A stretch of 15,486 nucleotides of DNA. Origin: RGIG3009 sp045630285. GTDB lineage: Bacteria > Bacillota > Clostridia > Oscillospirales > Acutalibacteraceae. How positions within the stretch are numbered: the first letter of the stretch is position 1; every line of letters starts with the position of its first letter. Location: positions 1 through 15,486 of the forward strand of contig JAZQSX010000011.1 of the NCBI GenBank assembly GCA_045630285.1, given 5' to 3'. Below the pieces are notes generated by a model. The model did not search any database and was not told where the DNA came from. It saw only the letters and a list, made by a program, of their open reading frames with translations. The position numbers and the translations under genes were made by a program. Positions 1-6,408 of the stretch are shown in pieces.

Positions 1-641
1 CTGATAGCCTGCTCGGCGGTCATCGTACCAACGATCAGGCGGCCGGCCTCGTCAAACGCTACCACCGAGGCGGCGGTGACCTTGTCGCCGTGGATCAGCT
101 CACCGTTCTGGATAACAAAGCCGTTCGGCGTGCTGCCGACACCGCAGCCGATCGCCGCAACAGCTTTGGTCTGTTCGGCGAAGGTTTCCACAGAAGCGCC
201 CGGCTCATTGGCGCCGAACGTCGAGACGCACGCCAGTTCCATACGGAGCGGATCGTGGATCACCAGCAGCGTGCCGGTGTAGGCATCGTTTTTCAGGTCG
301 ATTTTTTCAATCGGTTGGGAAGCGGGAGTGTCGCTTTCGACGAAATCCACGGTGGTATCGGTGATCTTGTCCGGAGCAACCAGGCGGTTGGCGGCAAGGA
401 TTGTATCGATTTCCTCGTCCGAAAGGAACAATGAGGGGAGGAACTTCCACGTCTCGTGCTCCTGCACCGAGGTGACGAACAGATCACGTGCTGTGACGGA
501 AGGACCCTTGCAGATCAACCACACCGCTCCGACAAGTAATAAGGCAACGGAGAGACACACGACGCTGAGCACAGCCAGCAATCGCCCGAAGAAGCGAAGC
601 TTCGGGTGACCTTTGCGCTTTTTTCTCGTCGGATAACTCAT
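1..641 (-). CDS. Membrane-anchored phosphodiester glycosidase (NAGPA-like) family protein, 3' end beyond the window
   Basis: Translating the minus strand from ATG at 641 gives 213 codons that stay open to the window edge, so the C-terminus is missing. A basic N-terminus (YPTRKKRKGHPK) is followed by one hydrophobic segment at about residues 19-44, which suggests a type II membrane anchor with the domain outside the cell. After it come CKGPSVTARDLF and a region ending in TPNGFVIQNGELIHGD and VVAFDEAGRLIVG. This pattern matches, from memory, clostridial proteins annotated as phosphodiester glycosidase family (PF09992), related to the enzyme that uncovers mannose-6-phosphate and to exopolysaccharide-associated proteins. 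The real substrate is unknown. An AAGGAAG ribosome site lies about 7 bases before the ATG and a good promoter lies upstream. Oddity: the Asn/Gly-rich loop usual before the P-x-G-x-V-I strand appears shortened to AIGCGVGSTPNG. The family call is fairly secure; activity is not. Confidence 0.8.
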   Translation of the reverse strand, partial: MSYPTRKKRKGHPKLRFFGRLLAVLSVVCLSVALLLVGAVWLICKGPSVTARDLFVTSVQEHETWKFLPSLFLSDEEIDTILAANRLVAPDKITDTTVDFVESDTPASQPIEKIDLKNDAYTGTLLVIHDPLRMELACVSTFGANEPGASVETFAEQTKAVAAIGCGVGSTPNGFVIQNGELIHGDKVTAASVVAFDEAGRLIVGTMTAEQAI

Positions 642-673
642 AGTTACACTTCCTTCAACGCTTATTAAATTCT

Positions 674-702
674 ATATTACTACAAAATATGTCACTTGTC
701 AA
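674..702 (-). promoter_or_regulatory. Sigma-A promoter for the phosphodiester glycosidase gene
   Basis: On the minus strand there is a perfect -35 box TTGACA (697-702), a 17-base spacer and a -10 box TAATAT (674-679, 4 of 6 to consensus). It reads toward the start codon at 641, leaving a leader of roughly 25 bases. It is divergent from the cca promoter. Confidence 0.7.
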
Positions 703-714
703 TGCGGAAAGGCT

Positions 715-743
715 TTGCAATCGTGGGGAAGGTGTGGTATGAT
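715..743 (+). promoter_or_regulatory. Sigma-A promoter for the cca operon
   Basis: TTGCAA (715-720), a 17-base spacer and TATGAT (738-743), preceded by TGTGG, make a near-consensus sigma-A promoter. Transcription should start near 750, about 25 bases before the cca start, so the leader is short. A perfect 13-base palindrome, TGGTATGATACCA (735-747), covers the -10 box and may be an operator or a coincidence. Confidence 0.75.
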
Positions 744-760
744 ACCAGTATATTTTGGAA

Positions 761-768
761 AAAGGAGG
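761..768 (+). promoter_or_regulatory. Ribosome binding site that decides the cca start
   Basis: AAAGGAGG is a near-perfect Shine-Dalgarno sequence. It lies 7 bases before ATG 776 but only 1 base before ATG 770, and it falls inside the coding region if TTG 755 is used. The start at 776 is therefore preferred. Confidence 0.8.
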
Positions 769-775
769 GATGACG

Positions 776-2128
776 ATGCGATTGCCGAAGACGGTTTTAG
801 ACGCGATGAGTCGGTTGCATACAGCAGGATTTGCCTGCCACGTTGTGGGTGGCTGCGTGCGTGACAGCCTGCTGGGCCTGACGCCGAACGACTGGGATCT
901 GACCACCAACGCTTTGCCGGAGCAAACGGCGGCGCTGTTTGCCGATTGCGTCGTCATTCCTACCGGTATGAAGCACGGCACGGTGACGGTGCTGTGTGAC
1001 GGTATGCCGTTGGAGATCACCACCTATCGTACCGACGGGGCGTATCACGATCACCGCCGTCCCGACAGCGTGGCGTTCGTTGCGGATATTACCGAGGACC
1101 TGCGCCGTCGGGATTTTACCGTTAATGCTATGGCGTGGTCGCCCGAGAGCGGACTTTGCGACCCGTTCTTTGGGCAGCGTGATCTGGAAAACCGTCGTCT
1201 TTGCTGTGTCGGTGAGGCGAATGAACGGTTTGACGAGGATGCATTGCGTATTTTACGTGCGCTTCGTTTTGCCGCTACCTACGGCTTTACGATCGAAAAA
1301 TCGACGGCGGAAGCGCTGGCTGAAAAAGCGCCGTTGCTCACTTCGGTGGCGGCGGAGCGTGTGCGTGTCGAGCTGGACCGTTTGCTGACGGGAGCGTTTG
1401 CAGGCGACGTACTGCGACGGTTTCACTCGGTTCTGTATCCGGTGTTGCCCGAGCTTCGGGCAATGGCGGGCTTCGAGCAGTATTCCCGTTATCACGACAA
1501 GGACGTGCTGATGCACACGATCGCTGCCGTGGAAGCGGCGCCGCCGGAGGCGGCCGTGCGGCTGGCACTGCTGCTCCACGACAGTGGCAAGCCGGCCTGC
1601 TTTACACGTGGTGCTGACGGTGCGGGGCACTTTTACGGTCACGCTGCAGCAAGCGAAACGATTGCTGCCGACGTCACAAAGCGGCTGCGGTATGACCGTC
1701 GTACGCAGGAGACGGTAGCGCTTTTGGTGAAGTACCACGATACGCCGATCGCTGATACCGATGCGGCGGTGCGGCGGTGGCTCAATCGCTTGGGCGAGGA
1801 GCGGCTTCGACAGCTGTTTTCGGTGCAGGAGGCGGATGCCCGTGCTCACGCCACTGCGGTGGTCGGGGAACGTGTGGCTATGCTTCGTGCACTGCGTCAG
1901 CGGCTGGATCACATCGTCGCCGAAGGACAGTGCGTTTCGCTGAAAACACTGGCGATCGGCGGCGATGAGCTGATAGTGGCGGGTGTTTCGGAGGGCAAAC
2001 TGCTGGGTGAATGCCTGCGGTATTTGCTGGATGAGGTGATCGGCGGAAAAATCCCCAACGAACGGGACATCTTACTCGCAAAAGGACTTGATTATTTTGC
2101 GAAAAACCGATACAATAAGATGATGTAA
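776..2128 (+). CDS. cca: CCA-adding tRNA nucleotidyltransferase (class II, with HD domain)
   Basis: This cytoplasmic enzyme adds or repairs the 3' CCA end of tRNAs from CTP and ATP. With the start at ATG 776 the product is 450 residues. Visible class II signatures in order are GGCVRD (25-30), the metal-binding DWD (39-41) with a third carboxylate at Glu80 in LEITTYR, RRDFTVNA (111-118), DPFFGQRDL (129-137), and the base-selecting EDALRILRALRF (154-165). A C-terminal HD phosphohydrolase-like domain has H240, H247 and LLLHDSGKP with HD at 268-269. The HD domain occurs in several bacterial CCA enzymes and may carry phosphatase or phosphodiesterase activity. From sequence alone I cannot exclude a lineage with separate CC- and A-adding enzymes. 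It is first in a six-gene operon, 21 bases before prfC, with its own promoter. Confidence 0.95.
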   Translation: MRLPKTVLDAMSRLHTAGFACHVVGGCVRDSLLGLTPNDWDLTTNALPEQTAALFADCVVIPTGMKHGTVTVLCDGMPLEITTYRTDGAYHDHRRPDSVAFVADITEDLRRRDFTVNAMAWSPESGLCDPFFGQRDLENRRLCCVGEANERFDEDALRILRALRFAATYGFTIEKSTAEALAEKAPLLTSVAAERVRVELDRLLTGAFAGDVLRRFHSVLYPVLPELRAMAGFEQYSRYHDKDVLMHTIAAVEAAPPEAAVRLALLLHDSGKPACFTRGADGAGHFYGHAAASETIAADVTKRLRYDRRTQETVALLVKYHDTPIADTDAAVRRWLNRLGEERLRQLFSVQEADARAHATAVVGERVAMLRALRQRLDHIVAEGQCVSLKTLAIGGDELIVAGVSEGKLLGECLRYLLDEVIGGKIPNERDILLAKGLDYFAKNRYNKMM

Positions 2129-2149
2129 CAAAATGCGGGAGGAACACCT

Positions 2150-3736
2150 GTGGCAAATTATAAAAGTGAGATCGAGCGGCGCCGTACTTTTGCGATTATT
2201 TCGCACCCCGACGCCGGTAAAACGACGTTGACTGAAAAGTTCCTGCTGTACGGCGGTGCGATCGCATCCGCCGGTATGGTCAAGGGTAAAAAATCGATGA
2301 AGCACGCTGTATCGGACTGGATGGAGATCGAAAAGCAGCGTGGTATTTCGGTGACCTCGTCGGTACTGCAATTTGAATACGATGGCTATTGCGTCAACAT
2401 TCTGGACACCCCGGGTCACCAGGACTTCTCTGAGGACACCTACCGCACGCTGATGGCGGCGGACTCTGCCGTCATGGTTATCGACGCCTCCAAGGGCGTG
2501 GAAAAGCAGACGGTCAAGCTGTTCAAGGTGTGTATGATGCGTGACATCCCGGTGTTCACCTTCATCAACAAAATGGACCGTGAGGCCCGTGATCCGTACG
2601 AGCTGATGGCTGATATCGAAAGCGTGCTTGGTATTGAGACCTATCCCGTGAACTGGCCGATCGGCTCGGGTAAGCGGTTTAAGGGCGTGTACGAGCGTGA
2701 TAATAACCGTGTGCTTTCCTTTGAGTACAACGGCATCGGTCACGCCGCCGATGCGAAGGCGACGGATCTGGACGATCCGTCACTGGAGGGCTTGCTCGGT
2801 GAGGAGCTGTATCAAACGTTAATGGATGACCGTGAGCTTCTCGACGGTGCGGGTGGTGAGTTCGATCTGGAACGGGTGCGTCAGGGAAAGCTGTCGCCGG
2901 TGTTTTTCGGATCGGCGCTGACCAACTTCGGTGTGCAGCCGTTTTTGGAGAACTTCCTGAAAATGACCACACCGCCGCTCGCACGCCACTGCACCGAGGG
3001 TGACGTGGATCCGTTTGATGATGATTTTTCCGCTTTTGTGTTCAAAATCCAGGCGAATATGAATAAAGCGCACCGTGACCGTATCGCCTTTATGCGCATC
3101 TGCTCCGGTAAGTTTGAAAAGGGCCAAGAGGTTTTCCACGTGCAGGGCGGCAGAAAGGCGAAGCTTTCTCAGCCGCAGCAGATGATGGCGCAGGATCGTG
3201 AGATCGTGGAGGAGGCGTATGCCGGCGATATTATCGGCGTATTTGATCCCGGCGTCTTCTCGATCGGCGATACGGTGTGTGCCGGTACCAAAAAAGTGCG
3301 ATTCGAGGGTATTCCGACCTTCGCTCCCGAGCATTTCCGCTTGGTGCGGCAGAAGGATACCATGAAGCGCAAGCAATTTATCAAGGGCACCTCGCAGATC
3401 GCACAAGAGGGTGCGATCCAGATCTTCCAGGAGCTGGGCGGCGGTATGGAAGAGGTGATCGTCGGCGTGGTTGGCACGCTGCAGTTTGAGGTGCTGGAAT
3501 ACCGCTTGAAAAACGAATACGGCGTCGACGTTATTATGGAATCGCTCCCGTACTCGTATATCCGCTGGATCGTGGGCGAGGACGTGGATGTCAAGGGACT
3601 CGACCTGACCTCCGACACCCGCCGCGTGCAGGATCTGCACGGCAATCCGCTGCTGCTCTTTACCAGCAGCTGGAATATCCAGTGGGCGCTTGACCATAAC
3701 AAGGGCTTGGAGCTGCAGGAGTTCAGCCGCACCTGA
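2150..3736 (+). CDS. prfC: Peptide chain release factor 3 (RF3)
   Basis: RF3 is a translational GTPase that removes RF1 or RF2 from the ribosome after termination. The 528-residue product has the expected length (about 529 in E. coli). GTPase motifs are clear: P-loop SHPDAGKTT (18-26), the switch I sequence KQRGISVTSS (62-71), DTPGHQDFSEDTYR (86-99), and NKMDRE (140-145). SHPDAGKTT and the DFSEDTYR extension separate RF3 from EF-G and TetM-type proteins. The start is GTG 2150, with GGGAGG at 2137-2142 seven bases upstream. It sits between cca and a small ArsC-like gene in one operon, and its stop codon is 10 bases before that next start. There are no frame breaks or missing motifs. Confidence 0.97.
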   Translation: MANYKSEIERRRTFAIISHPDAGKTTLTEKFLLYGGAIASAGMVKGKKSMKHAVSDWMEIEKQRGISVTSSVLQFEYDGYCVNILDTPGHQDFSEDTYRTLMAADSAVMVIDASKGVEKQTVKLFKVCMMRDIPVFTFINKMDREARDPYELMADIESVLGIETYPVNWPIGSGKRFKGVYERDNNRVLSFEYNGIGHAADAKATDLDDPSLEGLLGEELYQTLMDDRELLDGAGGEFDLERVRQGKLSPVFFGSALTNFGVQPFLENFLKMTTPPLARHCTEGDVDPFDDDFSAFVFKIQANMNKAHRDRIAFMRICSGKFEKGQEVFHVQGGRKAKLSQPQQMMAQDREIVEEAYAGDIIGVFDPGVFSIGDTVCAGTKKVRFEGIPTFAPEHFRLVRQKDTMKRKQFIKGTSQIAQEGAIQIFQELGGGMEEVIVGVVGTLQFEVLEYRLKNEYGVDVIMESLPYSYIRWIVGEDVDVKGLDLTSDTRRVQDLHGNPLLLFTSSWNIQWALDHNKGLELQEFSRT

Positions 3737-3746
3737 GGAGGCTGTG

Positions 3747-4088
3747 ATGAATATTCAGATATTCGGCAGTGGCAAATGCTTTGACACGAAAAAAGCCGAA
3801 CGGTATTTCAAGGAACGCCGTATTCCGTTTCAGCGGATCGACGTGGATAAATACGGTATCAGCCACCGTGAGCTGGAGAGCGTCTGTGCCGCCGTGGGCG
3901 GTCTTGACGCCGTGATCGACCCGAAGGCGAAGGAAGCGGCGCTGATCCGTTATTTGGCATACGAAAACGACAAGCTGGAAAAGCTGCTGGAGACACCGAA
4001 GGCGCTGCGCACGCCGATCGTGCGCAACGGAAAGCAGGCGACGGTCGGCTATTGTCCGGAGGTTTGGGAACAATGGCAAAAGGCGTAA
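3747..4088 (+). CDS. Spx/ArsC-like thioredoxin-fold small protein (arsenate reductase family, function uncertain)
   Basis: The product is 113 residues. The N-terminus, IQIFGSGKCFDTKKAERYF, has the beta-strand and single cysteine (Cys10) typical of the ArsC/Spx/YffB fold. The C-terminal RTPIVRNGKQATVGYCPEVW matches the conserved cis-proline region (TPIV) and the G-[YF]-x-x-x-x-W ending of this family. The second cysteine of an Spx-type CxxC is absent and the usual ArsC sequence around the active cysteine (CSKSR) is not present, so arsenate reduction is doubtful. Proteins of this pattern are common in Clostridia and are usually named only as arsenate reductase family. The start is ATG 3747, with AGGAGG at 3736-3741; the GTG one codon earlier is too close to that site. 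The 3' end overlaps the mutY start by 16 bases, suggesting translational coupling. Confidence 0.85.
   Translation: MNIQIFGSGKCFDTKKAERYFKERRIPFQRIDVDKYGISHRELESVCAAVGGLDAVIDPKAKEAALIRYLAYENDKLEKLLETPKALRTPIVRNGKQATVGYCPEVWEQWQKA
4058..4062 (+). promoter_or_regulatory. Ribosome binding site inside the ArsC-like gene that decides the mutY start
   Basis: GGAGG lies 10 bases before ATG 4073 and within the last codons of the upstream gene. It supports ATG 4073 over the in-frame TTG at 4052, which lies before it. Confidence 0.65.
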
Positions 4089-5137
4089 AATCCATTGACG
4101 GCATCGCCGAGCCGCTGGTACGGTGGTACACGGCGCACGAGCGTGCGTTTCCGTGGCGCACTGAGCCGACGCCGTACCGCGTGTGGGTGTCGGAAATTAT
4201 GCTGCAGCAAACCCGCATCGAAGCGGCGTTGCCGTATTTTGAGCGGTTTATGGCGGTGCTGCCGACCGTTCGGGATCTGGCGGAGGCCGAGGAGGACGTG
4301 CTGCTGAAATTGTGGGAGGGGCTCGGGTATTACAGCCGTGTCCGCAACCTGCAAAAGGCGGCGCAGCAGGTGATGCGAGACTATGGCGGTGAGCTGCCCG
4401 CCACCTATGAGAAATTGGTAAAATTACCCGGCATCGGGGAGTATACCGCCGGTGCGATCGCTTCAATTGCGTTCGGTAACCGTGCCGCCGCCGTGGACGG
4501 AAACGTCCTGCGTGTCATGGCACGCTTGACCGATGACGACCGTGACGTGATGCAGACTAAGCCTCGCCGTGAGCTGTCCGAGCTGGTGCGCCGTTTAGTG
4601 CCGGCTGAGGCACCCGGTGAGTTTAATCAGGGATTAATGGAGTTGGGGGAGACGATCTGTCTTCCCAACGCTATGCCGAAATGCAGCGACTGTCCTGTGC
4701 GGGACTATTGTGCTGTGGCAGGCGAGGAGCGTGCCCGTGAACTGCCGACCCGTGCCGCCGCAAAGCCCCGTCGTATTGAAAAGCGGATGGTGTACGTGGT
4801 GATCACTGAGGAGCAGCCTCGGCAGGTGCTGCTGCACCGACGGGACGCCAAGGGCCTGCTGGGCGGTATGTGGGAGCTGCCCAACGTGTTTGCCGACGAG
4901 CGGGAGTTTGCACCGTTGCTTGACGGCGTCACCGTGACGAAAACGACGCCGCTCGGTGAGGGACGGCACGTGTTTTCCCACGTGGAATGGCAGATGAACG
5001 GTCTGCTTTTGAATGTGAAACCCTTTACGCCGCCGGACGGCTACAGCCTTGTGACAGCGGAGGAGCTTGCCGCTTACGCACTGCCGACGGCGTTTCGCAC
5101 CTATACTACCGCACTACCCGAACTATTGAACGTTTGA
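4073..5137 (+). CDS. mutY: A/G-specific adenine DNA glycosylase
   Basis: MutY removes adenine mispaired with 8-oxoguanine or guanine in the base excision repair pathway. The product is 354 residues from ATG 4073. It carries PWR (27-29), the catalytic glutamate in SEIMLQQT (Glu41), the helix-hairpin-helix LPGIGEYTA (118-126), the catalytic aspartate in VDGNV (Asp142), and a [4Fe-4S] cluster set of Cys196, Cys204, Cys207 and Cys213. The first cysteine spacing is seven residues rather than the six of E. coli; I recall the same in other Firmicutes. The C-terminal part (from about residue 240) looks like the NUDIX-type 8-oxoG recognition domain, with LLHRRDAKGLLGGMWELPN and HVFSHVEW. It overlaps the ArsC-like gene by 16 bases and lies 12 bases before the dCMP deaminase gene. 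Confidence 0.96.
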   Translation: MAKGVKSIDGIAEPLVRWYTAHERAFPWRTEPTPYRVWVSEIMLQQTRIEAALPYFERFMAVLPTVRDLAEAEEDVLLKLWEGLGYYSRVRNLQKAAQQVMRDYGGELPATYEKLVKLPGIGEYTAGAIASIAFGNRAAAVDGNVLRVMARLTDDDRDVMQTKPRRELSELVRRLVPAEAPGEFNQGLMELGETICLPNAMPKCSDCPVRDYCAVAGEERARELPTRAAAKPRRIEKRMVYVVITEEQPRQVLLHRRDAKGLLGGMWELPNVFADEREFAPLLDGVTVTKTTPLGEGRHVFSHVEWQMNGLLLNVKPFTPPDGYSLVTAEELAAYALPTAFRTYTTALPELLNV

Positions 5138-5149
5138 GGAGGAAGTTTT

Positions 5150-5629
5150 ATGAAGCGCGATGATTATCTGTCCTGGGACGAATACTTTATGGGCGTAGCG
5201 TTGCTGTCGGCACAGCGCAGTAAAGATCCCGGAACGCAGGTGGGTGCTTGTATTGTCGGTCAGGACAACAAAATCCTGTCGATGGGCTACAACGGTATGC
5301 CGATCGGGTGTCCCGACGACGTAATGCCGTGGGAGCGTGACGGATCGCCGCTGGATACCAAGTATCTTTTCGTCTGTCACGCAGAACTGAATGCGATCCT
5401 GAATCACGGCCGTGCCGGCTTGGAGGGAGCAAAGGTGTACACCACATTGTTCCCCTGCAACGAGTGCGCCAAGGCGATCATTCAGTCGGGTATTCGCGAG
5501 GTCATTTATTTGCAGGATAAGTATGCCAATACCGATTCCGTCATTGCGTCCAAGCGGATGTTTGATATGACGGGGGTCACGTATCGTGCCTTTAAGTCGG
5601 ATAAAAAATCGGTTGTTTTGGAGCTGTAA
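5150..5629 (+). CDS. Deoxycytidylate (dCMP) deaminase, DCTD/T4-like type
   Basis: The enzyme converts dCMP to dUMP with a zinc cofactor, feeding thymidylate synthesis. The 159-residue product has the zinc and proton-shuttle motif CHAELNA (His77, Glu79) and PCNEC (Cys103, Cys106). It also has GYNGMP (46-51) and the insert CPDDVMPWERDG...DTKY (54-72), which resembles eukaryotic DCTD closely in my memory (human: SDDVLPW and LDTKYPYVCHAELNAI). That insert favours dCMP over cytidine or tRNA adenosine as the substrate. A ComEB-type name would also be used by annotation pipelines. AGGAGG (5137-5142) sits 7 bases before ATG 5150 and overlaps the mutY stop codon. The gene ends 3 bases before the next one, so it is clearly in the operon. 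Confidence 0.93.
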   Translation: MKRDDYLSWDEYFMGVALLSAQRSKDPGTQVGACIVGQDNKILSMGYNGMPIGCPDDVMPWERDGSPLDTKYLFVCHAELNAILNHGRAGLEGAKVYTTLFPCNECAKAIIQSGIREVIYLQDKYANTDSVIASKRMFDMTGVTYRAFKSDKKSVVLEL

Positions 5630-5632
5630 TCC

Positions 5633-6364
5633 ATGAAAACGGTACTCATTACAGGGGCGTCGCGTGGCATCGGTGCAGCGGCGGCACGCCTGTTTGCAAA
5701 AAACGGTTACACGGTGGCGGTCAACTACCGTGCGGATAAGACCGGCGCCGAAGCGCTGGTTGCAAAGATCACGGCCGACGGCGGTGATGCGTTTGCGGTG
5801 TGCGCCGACGTGGCGGATTGTGCAGCGGTCGAGGCAATGACGGCACAGGTGCTGGAGCGGTGCGGGCAGGTGGATGTGCTCATCCACAATGCCGGTGTGG
5901 CACAGCAGGCACTGTTGACTGATACGACACCGCAGGAGTGGCAGCGGATGATCGGTGTACATCTGGACGGTGCATATCACTGTGCCCATGCACTCGTTCC
6001 GTCGATGGTGCGCCGTCACAGCGGCGTGATCCTCACCGTCTCTTCGATGTGGGGCGAGGTCGGTGCCTCCTGCGAGGTGGCGTATTCTGCCGCCAAGGCG
6101 GGACTCATCGGCTTTACCAAGGCGTTGGCAAAGGAACTGGGCCCGTCGGGTATTCGTGCGAACTGCGTGGCACCCGGCGTGATCGATACGGCGATGTGTG
6201 CCGTGTTGGACGATGACACCCGTGCAGAACTGGCAGAGGAAACGCCGCTGGGACGGCTCGGCACGCCCGAGGACGTGGCGGAGACACTGTTGTTCTTGGC
6301 TTCTGAGAAGTCGGCGTTTATCACCGGTCAAGTGATCGGGGTCAACGGCGGATTTGTGGTATAA
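5633..6364 (+). CDS. ymfI: Short-chain dehydrogenase/reductase, probable elongation factor P 5-aminopentanone reductase (YmfI type)
   Basis: This 243-residue classical SDR has the NAD(P)-binding TGASRGIG (7-14), NAG (86-88) and the catalytic Ser138, Tyr151 and Lys155 (YSAAK). It resembles FabG in length, but the segment SSMWGEVGASCEVAYS (137-152), the following KALAKELGPSGIR and the C-terminal ITGQVIGVNGG match, from memory, Bacillus subtilis YmfI. YmfI reduces 5-aminopentanone to 5-aminopentanol on Lys32 of EF-P. The tetrad Asn of FabG is replaced by His110 (VHLDG), which I also recall in YmfI. The start ATG 5633 is 3 bases after the deaminase stop, with a modest GGAG (5620-5623) inside that gene. 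It is last in the operon and ends at a strong hairpin. A FabG role is the main alternative. Confidence 0.8.
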   Translation: MKTVLITGASRGIGAAAARLFAKNGYTVAVNYRADKTGAEALVAKITADGGDAFAVCADVADCAAVEAMTAQVLERCGQVDVLIHNAGVAQQALLTDTTPQEWQRMIGVHLDGAYHCAHALVPSMVRRHSGVILTVSSMWGEVGASCEVAYSAAKAGLIGFTKALAKELGPSGIRANCVAPGVIDTAMCAVLDDDTRAELAEETPLGRLGTPEDVAETLLFLASEKSAFITGQVIGVNGGFVV

Positions 6365-6366
6365 AA

Positions 6367-6394
6367 AAACATCCGCTCCGAGGAGCGGATGTTT
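6367..6394. terminator. Bidirectional rho-independent terminator between convergent genes
   Basis: A perfect 12-bp stem, AAACATCCGCTC / GAGCGGATGTTT (6367-6378 and 6383-6394), closes a four-base loop CGAG. A T-rich tract (TTTACTTGTTTTTT) follows on the plus strand, and a run of A before the stem reads as U on the minus-strand transcript. It directly follows the SDR stop and lies just beyond the lipoprotein stop, so it can end both transcripts. Confidence 0.9.
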
Positions 6395-6408
6395 ACTTGT
6401 TTTTTACG

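Noticed and set aside
90..434. Plus-strand open frames at the left edge
   Set aside because: They lie opposite the glycosidase gene, show no family similarity, and lack good ribosome sites.
755..775. TTG 755 or ATG 770 as the start of cca
   Set aside because: Both place the AAAGGAGG ribosome site inside or directly against the coding region; ATG 776 has the proper 7-base spacing and leads straight into the expected N-terminus.
1253..1912. Long minus-strand open frames opposite cca, prfC, mutY and other genes
   Set aside because: They are antisense shadows produced by high-GC codon use; they have low-complexity His/Arg-rich products and no ribosome sites or conserved motifs.
4678..4731. Abnormal iron-sulfur cysteine spacing in MutY (seven instead of six residues)
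   Set aside because: All four cysteines are present and I recall the same spacing with a C-x-P-N motif in other Firmicutes MutY proteins, so it is probably a lineage trait.
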